Shown here piece after piece: positions 29,004 through 38,097 of a stretch of DNA of 64,000 bases. This DNA is from Streptococcus australis. GTDB lineage: Bacteria > Bacillota > Bacilli > Lactobacillales > Streptococcaceae. The notes beneath the pieces are model-generated. The model worked only from the letters and a program-made list of their open reading frames with translations, was not told where the DNA came from and did no database searches. A program made the translations under genes and the position numbers. Numbering within the stretch: the stretch's first letter is position 1; each line of letters begins with the position of its first letter. The DNA lies in the NCBI RefSeq assembly GCF_015553625.1, contig NZ_JADNGY010000002.1, positions 62,001 through 126,000 on the forward strand. Direction: 5' to 3'.

Positions 29004-30158
29004 ATGAAAAAATTATTAGAAAAGGTTAGTATCCTTTCTTTATCTCTTGTATTAACAACGTCTTTTTCGATTTCTAGCGCTCTTCCTTATATGTTCGAAT
29101 ACTATAAGGATCTCCCCAAAAGTCAAATCGAACTCTTGGTATCTCTTCCATCCGCAGGGATAATGGTCACCCTCTTCCTAAATACCATTATCGAACGCTA
29201 CTTGGATGAGAGGAAGATGATTATTACAGGACTCTTCATACTCTCACTATTTGGTATGGTCCCTTTCTTTAACCAAGCCTATCCTGTTCTTTTCATTTCT
29301 CGTTTCATTTTTGGGATGGGGGTCGGTTTGATCAACGCTAAAGCCATTTCTATTATCAGCGAACGCTACCAGGGACGTGAACGGATCCAAACTCTCGGAT
29401 TTCGTGGTTCTGCTGAAGTCGTAGGGACAGCCCTGGTCACTTTATTGGTCGGCTTCCTTCTCCAATTCGGCTGGACTTCTAGCTTTTTAGCCTACGGGGC
29501 TGGATTAATCGTTCTGTTTCTCTTCATGGCCTTTGTCCCTTACCACCAGCAAGAAGAAAGCCAGCATACACAAGCCAAACATAAAGAACCACTCCAAAAA
29601 GAAGAATGGAAATTAACCATTATCTTGGCTATTGTGGCTGCCGTGATTGTCTTATGTAATGTTGGAATAACTCTTCGTATCCCAAGCATTGTCGCTTACA
29701 CTTTCAAGGATCAGCACAACTCAGCCAGCTTTATTCTAAGTGCTATGCAATTGATTGGAATTCTAGCTGGTCTCACCTTCTCTGGGCTCGTTCATTTGTT
29801 TAAGAGCAAATTGATTACTTATGCTGGGATTGCTTACGGATTCTCAATGATGGCTGTAGCCCTTTCTCCAAGCATTCCTCTCCTAGCTATTTCCGCCCTC
29901 TTCTCTGGCTATACATACAGCACTGCTCTCACCATGGTTTTCCAAATCTTGTCAGCCAAGATTCCTGCCAGACGATTAAACCAGGTGACCTCTGTAGCCG
30001 TCTTGGGCTGTAGCTTTGGAGCGGCTATTACACCTTTCGCCCTCAATACCATCGGTCTCATCTCCGACAGCAATGCTTTTATCTTTACTGTTTTAGGAAT
30101 GGCCATGGCACTCCTCGCCTTCTCTCTTCTCTATCTTTTAAAAGATCATCATGAATAA
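29004..30158 (+). CDS. MFS transporter
   Basis: 384 aa from ATG 29004 with AAGGA upstream; the ATG two codons earlier overlaps that site. Twelve hydrophobic segments in two halves separated by a charged loop (residues ~185-205, QHTQAKHKEPLQKEEWK). The loop after segment 2 (ERYLDERKMI) and RFIFGMGVGLINAKAISIISERY in segment 4/5 are MFS signatures of the drug/cyanate-type exporters. Substrate unknown. A GAGGCTGGGACA repeat lies directly downstream. Confidence 0.88.
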   Translation: MKKLLEKVSILSLSLVLTTSFSISSALPYMFEYYKDLPKSQIELLVSLPSAGIMVTLFLNTIIERYLDERKMIITGLFILSLFGMVPFFNQAYPVLFISRFIFGMGVGLINAKAISIISERYQGRERIQTLGFRGSAEVVGTALVTLLVGFLLQFGWTSSFLAYGAGLIVLFLFMAFVPYHQQEESQHTQAKHKEPLQKEEWKLTIILAIVAAVIVLCNVGITLRIPSIVAYTFKDQHNSASFILSAMQLIGILAGLTFSGLVHLFKSKLITYAGIAYGFSMMAVALSPSIPLLAISALFSGYTYSTALTMVFQILSAKIPARRLNQVTSVAVLGCSFGAAITPFALNTIGLISDSNAFIFTVLGMAMALLAFSLLYLLKDHHE

Positions 30159-30164
30159 ACAAAA

Positions 30165-30394
30165 GAGGCTGGGACAAAAGTCCTAGCCTCTCAATTGTCT
30201 TTGGATTGTCGAGCAAGACGCAGTGGTTGACTGTGCTCTTTGTTCGCTTTTTAAGCTCCAAATATGACCTAATGAGGGAAACAAAGTTTCCTTTATCTGC
30301 AACCTTCAACAGTCTCCCAGACTGTTGAAGCTGTGCGGAGGTGGGACGACGAAATCGAATTCTAACGAATGACCGATTTCTGTCCCACTCTCTT
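30165..30394. repeat. Intergenic GAGGCTGGGACA repeat, copy B
   Basis: This 230-bp element has the same outer ~70 bp on the left and ~75 bp on the right as copy A (12130-12305). Its middle is unrelated and longer, including CTTCAACAGTCT/AGACTGTTGAAG, a separate perfect hairpin. The outer ends pair via GGGACA/TGTCCC. Confidence 0.85.
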
Positions 30395-30401
30395 TTCTGT
30401 C

Positions 30402-32138
30402 TTACTGATTCGAAAGTTGAGCAGTTTGCATCTGGTAATAGACACCTTTTAGCGCCATCAACTCCCTATGATTTCCATGTTCAACGATATTTCCAGTGAC
30501 CATGACTAGGATGAGATCTGCATTTTCAATGGTAGACAGGCGATGGGCGATCACAAAGCTGGTCCGCCCTACCATTAACTTATTAAAGGCATCCTGAATA
30601 AGTAACTCTGTCCGCGTATCAATGGAAGACGTTGCCTCATCTAATATCAGAATCTTAGGCACCGCAAGAAAGACCCGAGCAATGGTTAGAAGTTGTCTTT
30701 GTCCTTGAGATAAGGAATCCCCTGCATCTGCTAGATAGGTATCATAGCCATCTGGAAGCTGTTGAATAAAGAAATCAGCATTGGCAGCCTTAGCTGCTTG
30801 AATCACGTCTTCCAGACTAGCATCTGGTCGACCAAATGCGATATTCTCATGAACCGTTCCCACTTTGAGCCAAGTCTCTTGTAGGACCATTCCAAACTGC
30901 TTGCGGTAGCTTGCTAGGCTATAGGTATCCACGGCTTTTTGGTCTAAGAGCAAGCGACCCTGATCTACATCATAAAATCGCATGAGAAGATTAATCATGG
31001 TTGATTTCCCAGCACCTGTTGGCCCAACAATGGCTACCTTACTAGCAGGCGGGATGGAAATGGAGAGATCCTTTATGAGGGGCTGGTCAGATCGATACCC
31101 AAAGCTGACATGATCAAATTGGACAGCTCCTTCGACAGCCTCTTCTTGCAAGTCTCTTTTTCCACTTTCTTTCACTTCCTCTTGGTCCAAGACACTATAG
31201 AGACGTTCCGCACAAGCTAGGGCGCTTTGCAATTCAGCAAGGACAGAGGAGATGTCATTAAAGGGTTTGGTGTACTGATTGACATAGTTGAGGAAGGTCA
31301 CCAACTGGCCAACAGTGAAGCCAGTACCCGATAGGATACGGAAGGCGCCAAATCCCGTCACAAGCGCATAAATCAGGGCGTTGACAAAGCGCGTCGCAGG
31401 ATTAACGGTAGAGGAATAAAAAATCGCCTCTTGAGAATAACCAGCATAGTCGCCATTAATTTCAATAAACTTGTCTTTAAACTGATCTTGAGCATTGAAA
31501 GCTTGAAGCAAGCTTTCTTGACTGAGAGATTCTTCAATCATCTGGGTCTGAGCACCACGCGCCTGGGTCTGCATCCGAAAGAGATGGTAGGACCGCTTGG
31601 CAATAAAACGAGCGATAAATAGAGATAAGGGGGTCAAAATCAAGACCATACCCATCATCATCCAATCCAATCGGGCCATACTAGCGATGGTCACTAGGAT
31701 GGTTAAAAGACCAACAAAAAACTGATTAAAGACCATCAATAAACCATTATTCAGCTGTTCAACATCAGTGGTCAAACGACTGACCAAATCTCCAGTTCCT
31801 TGACGGTCCAGGTAAGATAGAGGAAGGACATGAACTTTCCGGATCACCTTCTCCCTCAAGGACTTACTATAGCGATAGATCAGCTGATTGTAAACCAAGG
31901 GATTCAACCATTGAATGAGACTTGCAAAGAGGATCACTAGACCCATTTGAAGGATAAGCGGCAACAAGAGATGACTAGCATCAGGAAGCACCACTATGTC
32001 CACTGCTCGACCAATCAGAATGGGGATATAGACGGTTAACAAGACTTGTAAAATGGTTCCTAGACTGGCCAAGATAAGCCAAATGGGCTGTCTGGCTATA
32101 TCCGCAAGTAAGCGCCGTAAATAAGTCTTCTGTTTCAT
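30402..32138 (-). CDS. ABC exporter subunit (permease-ATPase half transporter)
   Basis: 578 aa: six-helix ABC transmembrane domain (about 1-320) plus ATPase. Walker A GPTGAGKSTM, Walker B ILILDEATSSID with catalytic Glu, and switch His in VIAHRLSTI are intact. The signature reads LSQGQRQ instead of LSGGQ. It overlaps the partner gene by four bases. The pair has the asymmetric sites typical of heterodimeric exporters such as BmrCD or LmrCD. The substrate is unknown: drug or peptide. Confidence 0.92.
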   Translation of the reverse strand: MKQKTYLRRLLADIARQPIWLILASLGTILQVLLTVYIPILIGRAVDIVVLPDASHLLLPLILQMGLVILFASLIQWLNPLVYNQLIYRYSKSLREKVIRKVHVLPLSYLDRQGTGDLVSRLTTDVEQLNNGLLMVFNQFFVGLLTILVTIASMARLDWMMMGMVLILTPLSLFIARFIAKRSYHLFRMQTQARGAQTQMIEESLSQESLLQAFNAQDQFKDKFIEINGDYAGYSQEAIFYSSTVNPATRFVNALIYALVTGFGAFRILSGTGFTVGQLVTFLNYVNQYTKPFNDISSVLAELQSALACAERLYSVLDQEEVKESGKRDLQEEAVEGAVQFDHVSFGYRSDQPLIKDLSISIPPASKVAIVGPTGAGKSTMINLLMRFYDVDQGRLLLDQKAVDTYSLASYRKQFGMVLQETWLKVGTVHENIAFGRPDASLEDVIQAAKAANADFFIQQLPDGYDTYLADAGDSLSQGQRQLLTIARVFLAVPKILILDEATSSIDTRTELLIQDAFNKLMVGRTSFVIAHRLSTIENADLILVMVTGNIVEHGNHRELMALKGVYYQMQTAQLSNQ

Positions 32139-33871
32139 TCTGTCCCCTCCTCTCTCTTCTGTTGGGAGAAATGAATCTCTTGGTATAAAGGATTCGTTGA
32201 CACCAGGTCTTCATGACTGCCTAAGCCGACCTGTTTACCTTTGTCTAAGACGAGAATTTGCTCAGCACTACGGAGACTATTGGTCCGCTGCGAGATGAGG
32301 GTGAGACTTGTCTTCGACAACTCCTCTTTTAGAGCCTGTAAAAGTCGTGCTTCTGTCAAATAATCCAAAGCTGAAGTGGAATCATCTAACACTAAAAATG
32401 GAGCTTGACGAAGGACAGCACGAGCAATGGTCAGACGTTGCCGTTGACCACCGGAAAAATTCCTTCCAAAAGCTTCTACGGGAGCCTCTAGTCCTCCTTC
32501 TTTCTCACGGACAAAATCAGCTGCTTGCGCAACTTCCAAGGCCCACCACAACTGCTCCTCACTTGGTTCTTTAGTTAATCCCAGTGTTAGGTTCGAACGA
32601 ATGCTACCTTTAAAAAGCTCTGCATTTTGAGGAACCACTGCCACCCAGTCACGCCACTGACCAAGAGTCTTTGGGCTCTGTCCATCTTTAAAAATGGTTA
32701 GACTTCCTTGACTCGGGTCATAAAGATGTCCTAGCAATTGAACCAGGGTAGATTTCCCAGACCCTGTCCCCCCAATGATCCCCAAGGTTTGTCCCTTGTT
32801 TAATGATAAATGAATACCTTCTAAGGACGGTTTTGCCGCTAAAGGATAGGTAAAGATTAAATCTTGGATCTCGAGAGCCAGTTGAGGATTTGAAGCAGCT
32901 ACCTCATCCAACTCTTGATCCAGATCTTCACTTTTCTCATCAAAGACTTGGACAATCCGCCCAGCAGCAATATAGCTTTGGTTGAGTGAGGTCACCAACA
33001 TGGCTAACTTCAATAATTCTGTTAAGATTTGAAGCAAGTAATTGACCAAGGCGACCAACATTCCTTGGCTAAGCGTTCCCATTTGAATGGAGGCTTGTCC
33101 CTGCCAAAGAATACAAATCAAGGTTCCATTCACGACTAAGAAGGTTAGAGGACTAATCAAACTAGACCACTTGGATACTATTAATTGCCAGTTGGTATAG
33201 TCTTGGTTGACCTCATTAAACTCTGCTTCTTCATGAGCTGCCTGTCCAAAAGCGCGGATAACCCTCATCCCTTGTAACTGCTGACGCGTGATTGTAACCA
33301 TTCGATCCGTTATCTTCCTGATGCGTCCATAAAGAGGATTAACCACACGCGACATAACGACAATGATCAGGGTCAATAGGGCAACCATTCCAATAAACCA
33401 CAAGGTCAGTTGTGGACTAATGGTAAAAGCCATAAAAATAGAGCCAAAAACGACAATCGGCGCTCGGAGAAATAGACGTAAAAATAGATTAATCCCTGTT
33501 TGAATTTGATAGGTATCACTGGTTAGTCGCGTCACGAGGCTTGAGGTGGTTAGGCGATCCCTCTGCTCCTTAGACAAGCTGAGAATTTTCTCATACAAAT
33601 CATTGGTCAATTCCTTAGTATAACCAACGGCTGCCTTCGATGAATAATATTGGGCTGTTATCGCTACGAGAACGCCAAAACCAGCAAAAATAAATAAAAG
33701 ACCAACCACCCCAAGCATTCCAGCTTGGTCTTGACGAGGAATCAGCTGATCGACAAGATGAGCAATTAAAAGTGGAACCAGTAATTCAAAGATTGCTTCC
33801 AACAACTTGAAAAACGGTCCCAGTATGGTTTCTTTTTTATAATTCCTGAAGTATTTCAATAAGTCTTTCAT
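32135..33871 (-). CDS. ABC exporter subunit with degenerate ATPase site
   Basis: 578 aa, same architecture. Walker A GGTGSGKSTLVQL and signature FSGGQRQRL are canonical. The residue after Walker B is Asp (LVLDDSTSALD) and the switch His is Gln (LISQRTNSL), so this subunit forms the non-hydrolysing site together with the partner's LSQGQ. First gene of the pair. The conjugative element begins about 50 bases upstream of its start, so its promoter region may have been altered. Confidence 0.92.
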   Translation of the reverse strand: MKDLLKYFRNYKKETILGPFFKLLEAIFELLVPLLIAHLVDQLIPRQDQAGMLGVVGLLFIFAGFGVLVAITAQYYSSKAAVGYTKELTNDLYEKILSLSKEQRDRLTTSSLVTRLTSDTYQIQTGINLFLRLFLRAPIVVFGSIFMAFTISPQLTLWFIGMVALLTLIIVVMSRVVNPLYGRIRKITDRMVTITRQQLQGMRVIRAFGQAAHEEAEFNEVNQDYTNWQLIVSKWSSLISPLTFLVVNGTLICILWQGQASIQMGTLSQGMLVALVNYLLQILTELLKLAMLVTSLNQSYIAAGRIVQVFDEKSEDLDQELDEVAASNPQLALEIQDLIFTYPLAAKPSLEGIHLSLNKGQTLGIIGGTGSGKSTLVQLLGHLYDPSQGSLTIFKDGQSPKTLGQWRDWVAVVPQNAELFKGSIRSNLTLGLTKEPSEEQLWWALEVAQAADFVREKEGGLEAPVEAFGRNFSGGQRQRLTIARAVLRQAPFLVLDDSTSALDYLTEARLLQALKEELSKTSLTLISQRTNSLRSAEQILVLDKGKQVGLGSHEDLVSTNPLYQEIHFSQQKREEGTE

Positions 33872-34000
33872 ACTACTCGTTTGTCTTTCTATAGGATTAA
33901 CTTATTTTACCATAATTTTTAAAAATAAAAATAGCATAAAAATCTAGTTATCCGCATAAAAACTGGACTTATCACACTTTATCAAGGTCAAAACCACTCA

Positions 34001-34024
34001 ATTTACTACTAATTTACTACTTAT
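34001..34024. promoter_or_regulatory. Left arm-type integrase sites of Tn916
   Basis: ATTTACTACT is repeated directly as ATTTACTACT-AATTTACTACTTAT. The same sequence occurs at the right end (56826-56847). These match the direct repeats bound by the N-terminal domain of Tn916 Int. Confidence 0.7.
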
Positions 34025-34165
34025 GAATGAGCTTTGATACGACGATTTATCCTTGAAAAGTGAAGATATAAAGATACTTCCAATAAAATTTGAATATTTA
34101 ATAGGTAGACACTTCAAAAAATGAGGTGTCTATTTTTTTACCCGATTTTGAAAGGAAGTGAACTT

Positions 34166-34240
34166 ATGAAAACAAAAAATCAAGAATCAAAAGGTCGTTC
34201 CCCACTCTTTAAGACCATCAAACATTCATTCAGCCAATAA
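34166..34240 (+). CDS. Short ORF at the left end of Tn916 (orf24-like)
   Basis: Twenty-four codons, MKTKNQESKGRSPLFKTIKH..., preceded by GAAAGGAAGTGAACTT. It occupies the position of orf24, just before orf23. Basic and hydrophilic; function unknown. Confidence 0.5.
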   Translation: MKTKNQESKGRSPLFKTIKHSFSQ

Positions 34241-34262
34241 AAAAGAAAGGATAGGTAAAAAT

Positions 34263-34577
34263 ATGGAACTTAAATTTGTGATTCCCAACATGGAAAAAAC
34301 ATTCGGCAATTTAGAATTTGCTGGCGAGGATAAAGTCGTTCAGCGAAGAATCAACGGACGGCTAACTGTCTTATCAAGAAGCTATAATCTCTATTCTGAT
34401 GTTCAAAGAGCAGATGATATTGTGGTGGTGCTTCCTGCTGAAGCTGGCGAAAAACATTTCGGCTTTGAGGAACGTGTGAAGTTAGTCAATCCACGTATTA
34501 CCGCAGAGGGCTACAAAATCGGCACTCGTGGTTTTACAAATTACCTTTTACATGCTGACGACATGATAAAAGAATAA
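34263..34577 (+). CDS. Tn916 Orf23-like conjugation-module protein
   Basis: 104 aa, YdcP-type (DUF961) family. MELKFVIPNMEKTFGNLEFAGE opens the conserved core, and LHADDMIKE closes it. In Tn916 orf23 and orf22 are related paralogues at the start of the transfer operon. Their role is not settled; they are required or helpful for conjugation in relatives. Confidence 0.9.
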   Translation: MELKFVIPNMEKTFGNLEFAGEDKVVQRRINGRLTVLSRSYNLYSDVQRADDIVVVLPAEAGEKHFGFEERVKLVNPRITAEGYKIGTRGFTNYLLHADDMIKE

Positions 34578-34592
34578 AGAAAGAGAGGAAAA

Positions 34593-34979
34593 ATGATGAG
34601 ATTAGCAAATGGCATTGTATTAGATAAAGACACGACTTTTGGAGAATTGAAATTCTCTGCTCTACGTCGTGAAGTGAGAATCCAAAATGAAGACGGGTCG
34701 GTTTCAGATGAAATCAAGGAACGTACCTATGACTTAAAATCCAAAGGACAAGGACGCATGATTCAAGTAAGTATTCCTGCCAGCGTGCCTTTGAAAGAGT
34801 TTGATTATAACGCACGGGTGGAACTTATCAATCCCATTGCGGACACCGTTGCTACTGCCACCTATCAAGGAGCAGATGTTGACTGGTATATCAAGGCAGA
34901 CGATATTGTGCTGACAAAGGATTCTAGTTCATTCAAAGCTCAACCACAAGCAAAGAAAGAACCGACACAAGACAAATAG
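34593..34979 (+). CDS. Tn916 Orf22-like conjugation-module protein
   Basis: 128 aa, a second DUF961/YdcP-type protein. RLANGIVLDKDTTFGELKFSALRREV resembles the Orf23 start, and WYIKADDIVLTK matches its end. The extra C-terminal tail (~25 residues) is Lys/Gln-rich. Two ATGs are adjacent (34593, 34596). Fifteen bases after orf23 with GAGAGGA ribosome site. Confidence 0.9.
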   Translation: MMRLANGIVLDKDTTFGELKFSALRREVRIQNEDGSVSDEIKERTYDLKSKGQGRMIQVSIPASVPLKEFDYNARVELINPIADTVATATYQGADVDWYIKADDIVLTKDSSSFKAQPQAKKEPTQDK

Positions 34980-35007
34980 TCGCTAGGTAGAAAGGAGACT
35001 TTTTCGC

Positions 35008-36393
35008 ATGAAACAGCGTGGTAAAAGGATTCGCCCATCTGGTAAAGATTTAGTCTTTCATTTTACGATAGCGTCACTCCTGCCTGTTTTCCTGCTGGTT
35101 GTCGGACTGTTTCATGTGAAGACAATCCAGCAGATCAACTGGCAGGATTTTAACCTATCACAAGCAGATAAGATTGACATTCCCTATTTAATTATCAGTT
35201 TCAGTGTCGCAATTCTTATCTGCTTGCTGGTAGCGTTTGTATTCAAACGGGTTCGCTATGATACGGTTAAACAACTTTACCACCGTCAAAAACTGGCAAA
35301 GATGATACTTGAAAACAAGTGGTATGAATCTGAACAGGTCAAAACAGAGGGTTTCTTTAAAGATAGTGCTGGTCGTACAAAGGAAAAGATAACCTACTTC
35401 CCTAAAATGTATTATCGACTTAAAAATGGCTTGATACAGATACGGGTGGAAATCACGCTGGGAAAATATCAAGACCAACTCTTACACTTGGAAAAGAAAT
35501 TAGAGAGTGGCTTGTACTGTGAGCTGACGGATAAAGAGTTAAAGGATTCCTATGTGGAATATACTTTGCTCTATGACACCATAGCCAGTCGTATTTCTAT
35601 TGATGAAGTAGAAGCTAAAGATGGTAAACTTCGCTTAATGAAAAACGTATGGTGGGAATATGATAAGCTCCCTCATATGTTGATTGCTGGTGGTACAGGT
35701 GGCGGTAAAACTTACTTTATACTGACACTGATTGAAGCCTTGCTTCATACAGATTCAAAACTGTATATTCTTGACCCGAAAAATGCTGACCTTGCGGACT
35801 TAGGTTCTGTGATGGCAAATGTCTACTATAGAAAAGAAGACTTGCTTTCTTGCATTGAAACATTCTATGAAGAAATGATGAAACGTAGTGAGGAAATGAA
35901 GCAGATGAAGAACTATAAGACTGGCAAAAATTATGCTTACTTAGGTCTCCCGGCACACTTCTTAATCTTTGATGAATACGTCGCTTTCATGGAAATGCTG
36001 GGAACAAAAGAAAACACCGCAGTTATGAATAAGCTGAAACAGATTGTCATGTTAGGTCGTCAAGCTGGCTTCTTTCTAATACTGGCTTGTCAACGTCCAG
36101 ACGCAAAATATTTAGGCGACGGAATCCGTGATCAGTTTAATTTCAGAGTGGCTTTAGGTCGTATGTCTGAAATGGGCTATGGCATGATGTTTGGCAGTGA
36201 CGTACAAAAGGATTTCTTCTTAAAGCGAATCAAAGGTCGTGGCTATGTTGATGTAGGAACAAGTGTCATATCAGAGTTTTATACTCCCCTTGTACCAAAA
36301 GGATATGATTTCTTGGAGGAAATTAAAAAGTTATCCAACAGCAGACAGTCCACGCAGGCGACGTGCGAAGCGGAAGTCGCAGGTGTGGACTGA
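35008..36393 (+). CDS. Tn916 Orf21: FtsK/SpoIIIE-type coupling protein
   Basis: 461 aa. Two N-terminal transmembrane segments (~20-38, 58-78) anchor it; the ATPase domain has Walker A GGTGGGKTYF and Walker B-like HFLIFDEYVAFM, then LACQRPDAKYLGDGIRDQFN. It links the relaxosome to the transfer channel as the coupling protein. It ends immediately before the oriT hairpin and the inserted IME; the sequence up to the stop is intact. Confidence 0.95.
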   Translation: MKQRGKRIRPSGKDLVFHFTIASLLPVFLLVVGLFHVKTIQQINWQDFNLSQADKIDIPYLIISFSVAILICLLVAFVFKRVRYDTVKQLYHRQKLAKMILENKWYESEQVKTEGFFKDSAGRTKEKITYFPKMYYRLKNGLIQIRVEITLGKYQDQLLHLEKKLESGLYCELTDKELKDSYVEYTLLYDTIASRISIDEVEAKDGKLRLMKNVWWEYDKLPHMLIAGGTGGGKTYFILTLIEALLHTDSKLYILDPKNADLADLGSVMANVYYRKEDLLSCIETFYEEMMKRSEEMKQMKNYKTGKNYAYLGLPAHFLIFDEYVAFMEMLGTKENTAVMNKLKQIVMLGRQAGFFLILACQRPDAKYLGDGIRDQFNFRVALGRMSEMGYGMMFGSDVQKDFFLKRIKGRGYVDVGTSVISEFYTPLVPKGYDFLEEIKKLSNSRQSTQATCEAEVAGVD

Positions 36394-36440
36394 TCTTGCT
36401 GGCTGGTGTGGCAATAGCCACGCCAGCACTTAACCCCCCG
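36394..36440. other. Tn916 oriT region, left part (interrupted)
   Basis: The orf21-orf20 gap holds Tn916 oriT. Here the left part keeps the hairpin GTGGC-AATA-GCCAC within a GCTGG...CCAGC frame (36399-36428), including GCTGGTGT. It then reaches CCCCCC, where the IME begins. The matching GGGGGG lies at 41475-41480 on the far side of the insertion. Confidence 0.8.
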
Positions 36441-36467
36441 TTTCTAACTCCGAGAATTGATTTGAAA

Positions 36468-36671
36468 TTAAAAAGAATGCTGATAAATTAACATTCTTTT
36501 TAAGTATTCTTTGATAAAAAATAGATGTTTTGTCTGTTTAGCTACCAAAAAGCTACCAATTCTTTTTTTCAAACCAACTCCATACGAACTAATGAATTTC
36601 TTTAATTCCTCTTTTGTATTTTTCATTTGGGCAAGAGATTTTTCTAGTTCTTTTTTATCTTTCTTGTCCAT
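36468..36671 (-). pseudogene. Orphan gene fragment at IME left end
   Basis: Sixty-seven codons, Lys-rich (MDKKDKKELEKSLAQMKNTK, then KKFISSYGVGLKK). The open frame extends upstream without a start to about 36713, and the protein resembles no family I know. Its 3' part spans the GCTACC arm-like repeats. Probably a fragment carried or truncated by an earlier rearrangement. Confidence 0.35.
36541..36557. repeat. GCTACC direct repeats near IME left end
   Basis: GCTACC occurs at 36541-36546 and 36552-36557 (TAGCTACCAAAAAGCTACCA). A matching pair (41385-41390, 41397-41402) lies just after the integrase gene. The spacing of 11-12 bases and location near both ends suggest arm-type integrase sites. 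Confidence 0.55.
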
Positions 36672-36742
36672 ATCTAATTCAGTATCATAATCAAGATTTT
36701 CTAAACCTAAATTGTCAAATTAAGTTAGACTTTTCAAGTAAC

Positions 36743-36877
36743 TCAGAATCTGGATGATGGGTAGATTTCACGTAGTTCATTTAAAGAAATTTCATATTTA
36801 AAATAGTTCAATATCATGGCACAGCATGCTAATCCACATTCTGAATTTTCCATTTGATATATCATTGGAACTTTCAC
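36743..36877 (-). pseudogene. Truncated C39-peptidase bacteriocin ABC transporter
   Basis: Forty-four codons from a GTG at 36877 that overlaps the M50 gene stop, with GGAGGG six bases upstream. The protein starts VKVPMIYQMENSECGLACCAM and continues LNYFKYEISLNELREIYP. This is the N-terminus of the C39 leader-peptidase domain of peptide exporters, with the catalytic Cys (SECGLAC, residue 14). It breaks after LREIYP. The rest of peptidase, membrane and ATPase domains are missing. Confidence 0.8.
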
Positions 36878-37803
36878 AATACTCCCTCCTTGTTCAAAAT
36901 AAAGTCGATAATTTCTTCTTGTCTAAAATCTACTAATTTCTTTTGATACTTAATCTTTTTTAAATATTTATTATTTTTCGAGTAAATATAGTTTGACAAG
37001 GTAAAAACAACTTCTTCTGAAGATAAGTTCTGTGGAATAAACCAATCAGAAGATTTATGTAGTAATTTATAGTACTCACGGATAATATTTTCCTGAATAT
37101 TTGAATCAAAAACTTCATTATTAGCAATTGTGAATGCTGACCCTTCACCTTTTACTTCAAAGTAAAGGTTTATCAAACATTTTTCAAATTTTGAAAAAAA
37201 AGATTTTTCTTTAGAGGTTAATTTTGCAAAATCGTCGATTGTTATATGAGGATTATTATAGAAACTATTCGCAAAGAATCTCTGATATATTTTTGAATCT
37301 TTTGAATACAAAACTATCTCTCTAATAGCATTGCCATCTGTTCCATCAATTGGTAAACATACCGTAACTAGAAAAAGAATTATATTCAAAATAAAAAATT
37401 CTGATGCGTACGGCACAAATCCCAAAAGTGCTAATATTGCGACAATTAGGTTAGCTCCACCTCCCCCAAAGAAGTAGAACACCAAATTCCTATCACTATT
37501 TTTTTCATTAGTAATGTTTCTATTACTCATTTGACAATAACCGAATGCTAATAACACTGGAAATTTGAAATATATTTTTTTTCTGAAATAGAAGAAAAAG
37601 GGAGTAGCAAGCATCTCTAGTTTATAAGATAAACATCTTCCCACTAAAAAATGACCTAGTTCATGTAATGTAATTGATATTAACGAAATTAAAATCAATC
37701 GAAAATAATAGATTAATGAATCATTTGGAAAAATTATCAATAATAGGAACAATAACGGAATCAAACATAAATATATGACAGAGTTATTTAATATTTTCAA
37801 CAT
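36874..37803 (-). CDS. M50-like (site-2-protease type) membrane protein
   Basis: 309 aa. Five or six N-terminal hydrophobic segments include the zinc motif HELGH (residues 47-51) in ISITLHELGHFLVGR; a later membrane segment ends in LPIDGTDGNAIREI, giving the third ligand region (xDG). The C-terminal ~130 residues are cytosolic and helical with no PDZ domain. In RiPP clusters such proteins process or export peptides. The stop overlaps a truncated C39 transporter gene; a broken gene lies upstream. The M50 frame itself is intact. Confidence 0.8.
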   Translation of the reverse strand: MLKILNNSVIYLCLIPLLFLLLIIFPNDSLIYYFRLILISLISITLHELGHFLVGRCLSYKLEMLATPFFFYFRKKIYFKFPVLLAFGYCQMSNRNITNEKNSDRNLVFYFFGGGGANLIVAILALLGFVPYASEFFILNIILFLVTVCLPIDGTDGNAIREIVLYSKDSKIYQRFFANSFYNNPHITIDDFAKLTSKEKSFFSKFEKCLINLYFEVKGEGSAFTIANNEVFDSNIQENIIREYYKLLHKSSDWFIPQNLSSEEVVFTLSNYIYSKNNKYLKKIKYQKKLVDFRQEEIIDFILNKEGVL

Positions 37804-37935
37804 AATACCATTCCTCTAAACTATTAGCTTCAAAAAGGCGTTTTTTCTCCCAATACATCTTCTCAAAATGTTCGGAATCATAATTTTCTTAGAGTTATGA
37901 TTTCGCACTCCTGCATATATAAATATTTTATTCAT
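37784..37935 (-). pseudogene. Broken gene: flavoprotein-like N-terminus plus orphan C-terminus
   Basis: From ATG 37935 (GAGAGG upstream) the frame reads MNKIFIYAGVRNHNSK, like the phosphate-binding start of NADPH-dependent FMN reductases, then drifts to a stop at 37816. A second frame (37888-37784) reads as good coding sequence, YDSEHFEKMYWEKKRLFEAN...EEWYYVENIK, and stops inside the M50 gene start. An internal deletion or frameshift is likely. The family assignment is tentative. Confidence 0.5.
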
Positions 37936-38097
37936 TTTAATTCATCCTCTCAATTTGAATTTAGTAGATTTTTCAAGATAGTATGGTACAAAAACAGACT
38001 TTTGTTGGCTCACATTATTACATATGTTTTGTATTAAACCAAAATCAATACTATTTTTGGAGTAGTTTTGATTTTAGTTTAAAATCATTACAGTAAA

